Assembly (NCBI GenBank): GCA_031253835.1
Contig: JAIRVP010000068.1
Coordinates: 1-37,165 of the forward strand
DNA: 37,165 bases
From: Burkholderia sp.
Lineage (GTDB): Bacteria; Pseudomonadota; Gammaproteobacteria; Burkholderiales; Burkholderiaceae
Reading direction: 5' to 3'
The notes beneath the pieces were generated by a model. It was not told the DNA's origin and did not search any database. It worked only from the letters and a program-made list of their open reading frames with translations. Positions 32,915 through 37,165 of this stretch are shown in pieces (the first letter of the stretch is position 1; every line of letters starts with the position of its first letter). The translations under genes were made by a program, and so were the position numbers.

Positions 32915-34999
32915 TCAGATAAACGGCGTCAACAGCATGTCGATCAGCTTGATGCCGATGAACGGGGCGATGATCCCGCCCACCCCGTAGATCAGCAGGT
33001 TGCGCCCCAGCAGCGTCTCGGCCGGCTCCGCGCGATACTTCACGCCCTTCAGCGCCAGCGGGATCAGCGCGACGATGATCAGCGCGTTGAAGATCACCGC
33101 CGAGAGAATCGCCGACGTCGGGCTGTGCAGCCCCATCACGTTCAGCGCGCCGAGCGCCGGATAGGTCGCGACGAACGCGGCCGGGATGATCGCGAAATAC
33201 TTCGCGAGATCGTTCGCAACGCTGAATGTGGTCAGCGCGCCGCGCGTCATGATCATCTGCTTGCCGACCTCGACCACCTGCATCAGCTTCGTCGGGTTGC
33301 TGTCGAGGTCGACCATGTTGGCCGCCTCCTTCGCCGCCTGCGTGCCGCTGTGCATCGCGACGGCCACGTCGGCCTGCGCGAGCGCCGGCGCGTCGTTGGT
33401 GCCGTCGCCCGTCATCGCGACGAGATGGCCCTTCGCCTGGTGCTCGCGAATCAGCCGCAGCTTGTCTTCGGGCGTCGCTTCGGCGAGGTAGTCGTCGACG
33501 CCGGCTTCCGCCGCGATCGCGGCCGCGGTGAGCCGGTTGTCGCCGGTAATCATCACCGTCTTCACGCCGACTTTGCGCAGCTCGGCGAAACGCGCGCCGA
33601 TCCCGTGCTTGACGATGTCCTTCAGCTCGATCGACCCGAGCACCGTCGAGCCGTCGGCGACGACGAGCGGCGTGCCGCCGCGCCTGGCGATGTCGTTGAC
33701 GGCCGTCTCGACGGCCTGCGGAAACACGCCGCCGAGCGCATCGACGTGCGCGCGGATCGCCGACGCCGCGCCCTTGCGCACCTGGCGTTCGCCGATATCG
33801 AGGCCGCTCATCCGCGTGCGGGCGCTGAACGGCACCGTGATGCTGCCGGCGGCCGCCGCCACGTCCAGCGAGAAGCGCTGCTTCGCGAGCGCGACGATCG
33901 AGCGCCCTTCGGGCGTCTCGTCGGCGAGCGACGACAGCTGCGCGGCCTCGGCCAGCGCGCGCTCGTCCACGCCGGGCGCCGGCCGGAACTGCACGGCCTC
34001 GCGGTTGCCGAGCGTGATCGTGCCGGTCTTGTCGAGCAGCAGCACGTCGACGTCGCCGGCCGCCTCGATCGCGCGGCCCGACGTCGCGAGCACGTTCGCG
34101 CGCATCATGCGGCTCATCCCCGCGATGCCGATCGCCGACAGCAGCGCACCGATCGTCGTCGGGATCAGGCACACGAGCAGCGCGATCAGCACGGTCAGGC
34201 TCACGGCCGAGCCCGACGCGTTCAGCAGCACGCTGAACTGCGAGAACGGCAGCAGCGTCACGCACACGAGCAGGAAGATGATCGTCAGCGCGACGAGCAG
34301 GATCGTCAGCGCGACCTCGTTCGGCGTCTTGCCGCGCTTTGCGCCCTCGACCATCGCGATCATCCGGTCGAGGAACGCTTCGCCCGGTTGCGCGGTGATC
34401 TTCACGATGATCCAGTCGGACAGCACGCGCGTGCCGCCCGTCACCGACGAGAAATCGCCGCCCGACTCGCGGATCACCGGCGCGGATTCGCCGGTGATCG
34501 CCGATTCGTCGACCGACGCCACGCCGTCGATCACTTCGCCGTCGGCCGGAATCGTGTCGCCGGCCTCGACGAGCACGATGCTGCCGGCCGCGAGTTCGTC
34601 GCTCGGCACGCGATGGCTCGTGCTGCCGACCTGCTTCGGCTCGTCGAGCACCTTCGCGTACACGCGCTTGCGCGCCGCGCGCAGCGCATCGGCCTGCGCC
34701 TTGCCGCGCCCTTCGGCCAGCGCCTCGGCCGCGTTCGCGAACAGCACGGTAAACCACAGCCAGCACGCAACCGCGAAGATGAAGCCGGCCGGCGCGTCGG
34801 CCGTGCCGGCCAGCGCCTGCAGCCACAGCACGGTTGTGACGATGCTGCCGAGATAGACGACGAACATCACCGGGTTCTTCAACTGCACCTGCGGCGCGAG
34901 CTTGCGGAGCGCGTCGCGCAGCACGGCCGTCCAGCGCATCGGCGGCAGGCTGCCGACCGGCATCGCCGCAGGGTTGATCGGGGTTTCGATAGGGGACAT
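32915..34999 (-). CDS. kdpB: Potassium-transporting P-type ATPase subunit KdpB
   Basis: A 694-residue catalytic subunit of the KdpFABC potassium pump. It has the actuator TGES loop (169-172, with the Ser equivalent to the inhibitory phosphoserine of E. coli KdpB), phosphorylation Asp323 in LLDKTGTITLG, nucleotide-binding VRKGAAS, and hinge MTGDGTNDAPALAQADVAVA (530-536 is TGDGTND). Membrane helices cluster at about 42-90, 230-285 and 585-690. GGAG lies six bases before ATG 34997-34999. In the canonical operon kdpB precedes kdpC; here kdpC lies directly upstream, 20 bases away. Confidence 0.97.
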   Translation of the reverse strand: MSPIETPINPAAMPVGSLPPMRWTAVLRDALRKLAPQVQLKNPVMFVVYLGSIVTTVLWLQALAGTADAPAGFIFAVACWLWFTVLFANAAEALAEGRGKAQADALRAARKRVYAKVLDEPKQVGSTSHRVPSDELAAGSIVLVEAGDTIPADGEVIDGVASVDESAITGESAPVIRESGGDFSSVTGGTRVLSDWIIVKITAQPGEAFLDRMIAMVEGAKRGKTPNEVALTILLVALTIIFLLVCVTLLPFSQFSVLLNASGSAVSLTVLIALLVCLIPTTIGALLSAIGIAGMSRMMRANVLATSGRAIEAAGDVDVLLLDKTGTITLGNREAVQFRPAPGVDERALAEAAQLSSLADETPEGRSIVALAKQRFSLDVAAAAGSITVPFSARTRMSGLDIGERQVRKGAASAIRAHVDALGGVFPQAVETAVNDIARRGGTPLVVADGSTVLGSIELKDIVKHGIGARFAELRKVGVKTVMITGDNRLTAAAIAAEAGVDDYLAEATPEDKLRLIREHQAKGHLVAMTGDGTNDAPALAQADVAVAMHSGTQAAKEAANMVDLDSNPTKLMQVVEVGKQMIMTRGALTTFSVANDLAKYFAIIPAAFVATYPALGALNVMGLHSPTSAILSAVIFNALIIVALIPLALKGVKYRAEPAETLLGRNLLIYGVGGIIAPFIGIKLIDMLLTPFI

Positions 35000-35019
35000 G
35001 AGTGACTCCGTGGTTCCTG

Positions 35020-35721
35020 CTATTGCTTTGCGCCGGCCGCCTGGCCGAACGTGCGGTCGAGCGCGAGGTTCAGGTCGAGCACGCGCACGCGCGGTTCGCC
35101 GAGCACGCCGAGCTGGCGCGGCGACGCGAGGCGATCGACCAGCGTCGCGACCTGCGCGGCATCGACGCCGCGCGCCTGCGCGACGCGCGCCGCCTGCAGC
35201 CGCGCGTTCGCGACCGAGATCTCGGGATCGAGCCCCGACGCCGACGCGGTGACGGCGTCCGCCGGCACCGGCGTGCCGTCGGCGAGCGCGTTCTCCTGCC
35301 GGTATGCACGCACGCGCTGCGCGATGTCGGCGAGCAGCTTCTTGCTCGTCGCGCCCTGGTTGCTGGCGCCGCTGCCGGCCGCGTTGTACGGCTGGTCGAC
35401 CGTCTTCGACGGATCGGCCGGATCGGTGCCGACCGTCGCGCTCGGCCGCGCATGGAAGTAGCCGGCGCGCGTGAATTGCTGCCCGATCACCGCCGAGCCG
35501 ATCGTCGTGCCGTTCCGCTGCACGAGGCTGCCGCGCGCCTGCGCCGGGAACAGCACGTTCGCGACGCCCGTGGTGAGCAGCGGATATGCGAGACCCGTGA
35601 CGAGCATGAACAGCACCGACGATGCGATCACGGGCCGCACGAGGCCGCGCGTCGCCGCGCCGAACGAAGCACCGGGTGCCGGCGCGGCGGCGGCCGCTGC
35701 CTGGCGATTGCCTTGAATCAT
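35020..35721 (-). CDS. kdpC: Potassium-transporting ATPase subunit KdpC
   Basis: A 233-residue accessory subunit of the Kdp pump. One N-terminal transmembrane helix (LVRPVIASSVLFMLVTGLAY then PLLTTGVANVLFP) is followed by a periplasmic domain with the family blocks GSAVIGQQFTRAGYFHARPS, YNAAGSGASNQGATSKKLL, VPADAVTASASGLDPEISVA and NARLQAARVAQARGVDAAQV. It stabilises the complex and supports potassium affinity. The N-terminus has an extra Ala/Pro-rich stretch of about 25 residues. AGGGA lies upstream of ATG 35719-35721. It follows kdpA by 10 bases and precedes kdpB, an order different from kdpABC. Confidence 0.96.
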   Translation of the reverse strand: MIQGNRQAAAAAAPAPGASFGAATRGLVRPVIASSVLFMLVTGLAYPLLTTGVANVLFPAQARGSLVQRNGTTIGSAVIGQQFTRAGYFHARPSATVGTDPADPSKTVDQPYNAAGSGASNQGATSKKLLADIAQRVRAYRQENALADGTPVPADAVTASASGLDPEISVANARLQAARVAQARGVDAAQVATLVDRLASPRQLGVLGEPRVRVLDLNLALDRTFGQAAGAKQ

Positions 35722-35731
35722 GATGTTTCCC

Positions 35732-37165
35732 TCAGAACAGTTGGCCGCCCGACATCAGCAGGTGCTCGACGACCGGGCCGAGCGCGAGCGCGGGCAGGAA
35801 TGTGAGACCGCCGACCACCAGGATCACGAAGACCAGCAGCCCGGCGAACAGGCCCGTCGACGTCGACAGCGTGCCCGCGCTTTCCGGCACGGCCTTCTTC
35901 GCGGCGAGGCTGCCCGCGACCGCGAGCATCGGCAGCAGCGTCAGGTAGCGGCCGATCAGCATCGCGAAGCCGATCGTCGTGTTGAAGAACGGCGTGTTCG
36001 CGTTCAGCCCCGCGAACGCCGACCCGTTGTTGGCCGTACCCGACGTGTACGCGTACAGCACTTCGCTGAAGCCGTGCGGGCCGAGGTTCGCGAGGCTGTC
36101 CATCGTCGAGTGCAGCATCGCGGCCAGCGCGGTGAAGCCGAGGATGCTGAACGGGTGCGCGAGCACCGCGAGCATCACGAACTTCATCTCGCGCGCCTCG
36201 ATCTTCTTGCCGAGGAATTCCGGCGTGCGACCGATCATCATCCCGACGAGGAACACCGTGAGGATCGCGAACGTGAACAGGTTGATCAGCCCGACGCCGT
36301 CGCCGCCGAACACGTTGTTCAGCATCATCTGCGCGATCGGCACGAGCCCGCCGAGCGGCGTCAGCGAGTCGTGCATCGCGTCGACCGAGCCGGTGGTCGC
36401 CGCGGTCGTGACGGTCGCGAACAGGCTCGTCTGCGCGATGCCGAAGCGCATTTCCTTGCCTTCCATGTTGCCGCCCGGCTGCGCGGCGCTCATCTGCTGG
36501 TCGACGCCGATTCCGGTCAACAGCGGATTGCCGTGCTGCTCGGCCGAATAGATCACGGCGAGGAAGCCGACGAACATCACGACGAACGCGCCGAGGAGCA
36601 CCCAGCCCTGGCGGCGCCGGCTGATCATCGTGCCGAGCGTGTAGGTCAGCGCGGACGGGATCAGCAGCATCGACAACATGTGCAGCGTGTTGGTGAGCGG
36701 CGTCGGGTTCTCGAACGGATGCGCGGCGTTCATGCTGAAGAAGCCGCCGCCGTTCGTACCGATGTGCTTGATCGATTCGAGGCTCGCGACGGGCCCCATC
36801 ACGATCTGCTGGCGCGCGCCTTCGAGCGTGGTCGCCCACGCGTCGGACGCGAGCGTCTGCGGCATGCCCTGCCACACGTAAACCAGCGCCATCACGAAGC
36901 TGAGCGGCAGCAGCACGCGATAGGTCACGCGCGTGAAATCGACCCAGTAGTTGCCGATGTCGGCCGCGCTCTTGCGGCTCAGCCCGCGGATGAAGCCGCC
37001 CGCGGCCGCGACGCCGGTCGCCGCGCTGACCACCATCAGGAACGTGATGACGGCCATCTGCGAGAAGTTGGACAGGCTGCTCTCGCCGGCATAGGCCTGC
37101 CAGTTCGTGTTCGTGATGAACGACGCGGCCGTGTTGAACGCGAGGTCGGGGCTTTGCGACGCGCG
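35732..37165 (-). CDS. kdpA: Potassium channel-like subunit KdpA (5' end outside the window)
   Basis: The channel subunit of the Kdp pump, open to the right edge, so the N-terminus is missing; about 477 residues are present. Conserved blocks are AASFITNTNWQAYAGESSLS (first visible, around a selectivity-loop region), SIKHIGTNGGGFFSMNAAHP (another filter region, GTNGGGF), AYTSGTANNGSAFAGLNAN (third) and NTTIGFAMLIGRYLTLLPML. These repeated pore loops are typical of the SKT superfamily. The end HLLMSGGQLF matches the family. The first visible residues continue in frame past the ATG at 37055-37057, so that ATG is internal. Confidence 0.96.
   Translation of the reverse strand, partial: RASQSPDLAFNTAASFITNTNWQAYAGESSLSNFSQMAVITFLMVVSAATGVAAAGGFIRGLSRKSAADIGNYWVDFTRVTYRVLLPLSFVMALVYVWQGMPQTLASDAWATTLEGARQQIVMGPVASLESIKHIGTNGGGFFSMNAAHPFENPTPLTNTLHMLSMLLIPSALTYTLGTMISRRRQGWVLLGAFVVMFVGFLAVIYSAEQHGNPLLTGIGVDQQMSAAQPGGNMEGKEMRFGIAQTSLFATVTTAATTGSVDAMHDSLTPLGGLVPIAQMMLNNVFGGDGVGLINLFTFAILTVFLVGMMIGRTPEFLGKKIEAREMKFVMLAVLAHPFSILGFTALAAMLHSTMDSLANLGPHGFSEVLYAYTSGTANNGSAFAGLNANTPFFNTTIGFAMLIGRYLTLLPMLAVAGSLAAKKAVPESAGTLSTSTGLFAGLLVFVILVVGGLTFLPALALGPVVEHLLMSGGQLF

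Noticed and set aside
32835..34826. Upstream continuation of the kdpD frame, which might have been the missing N-terminal half.
   Set aside because: It is antisense-free but out-of-frame reading of kdpB, Arg/Asp/Gly-rich, with no Walker A or Usp motifs. kdpB itself is unmistakable there.
1..37165. CRISPR arrays, tRNA or rRNA genes.
   Set aside because: No regularly spaced repeats, no cloverleaf-like tRNA sequence and no rRNA signature was noticed on either strand by eye.

Overview
The window looks like a chromosome segment of a Burkholderia species, probably of the B. cepacia complex. The evidence is very GC-rich codon use over most of the length, an intracellular PHB depolymerase, DUF3761 and GST genes of the usual betaproteobacterial kind, and transporters close to the E. 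coli His and Ytf families. The species call is inference from protein resemblance only. No rRNA, tRNA or CRISPR array was seen.

Positions 1 to about 9,760 form an accessory island with visibly lower GC. It opens with the tail of an IS3-type transposase and an AT-rich stretch without a convincing gene. A type VI secretion (T6SS) module on the plus strand follows: vgrG with a C-terminal extension, a Tle3-type phospholipase effector (DUF3274), a Tla3-type adaptor (DUF2875), an intrinsic terminator, an 82-residue two-helix membrane protein, and a PAAR spike tip. The island ends in a minus-strand superfamily 1 helicase that has lost its N-terminus, including the Walker A motif, at a junction near 9,750-9,760.

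From 9,919 to 17,075 there are single genes of core-genome character: a methyl-accepting chemotaxis protein, an unrecognised membrane protein, a glutathione S-transferase, the PHB depolymerase phaZ, a secreted DUF3761 protein, a 45-residue His-rich secreted peptide, and a cupin.

From 17,155 to 26,927 there is a sugar-uptake locus: two permeases, a double-domain ATPase, a periplasmic sugar-binding protein (together like YtfQRT-YjfF of E. coli), an aldose 1-epimerase, a divergent LacI-type regulator, and a large exported lipoprotein with a GH5-like catalytic domain and a PA14 domain. AT-rich inverted repeats lie in front of each transcription unit and are candidate operators for the LacI protein. 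The proposed logic is extracellular glycan cleavage, uptake of the released sugar, anomer interconversion, and repression until the sugar is present.

From 26,999 to 30,148 there is a hisJ-hisQ-hisM-hisP histidine/basic amino acid ABC operon, with a HutC-like palindrome upstream. From 30,430 to the right edge there is a kdp high-affinity potassium uptake operon in the unusual order kdpA-kdpC-kdpB-kdpD-kdpE. Its KdpD lacks the whole N-terminal KdpD/Usp sensor region. kdpA runs off the window.
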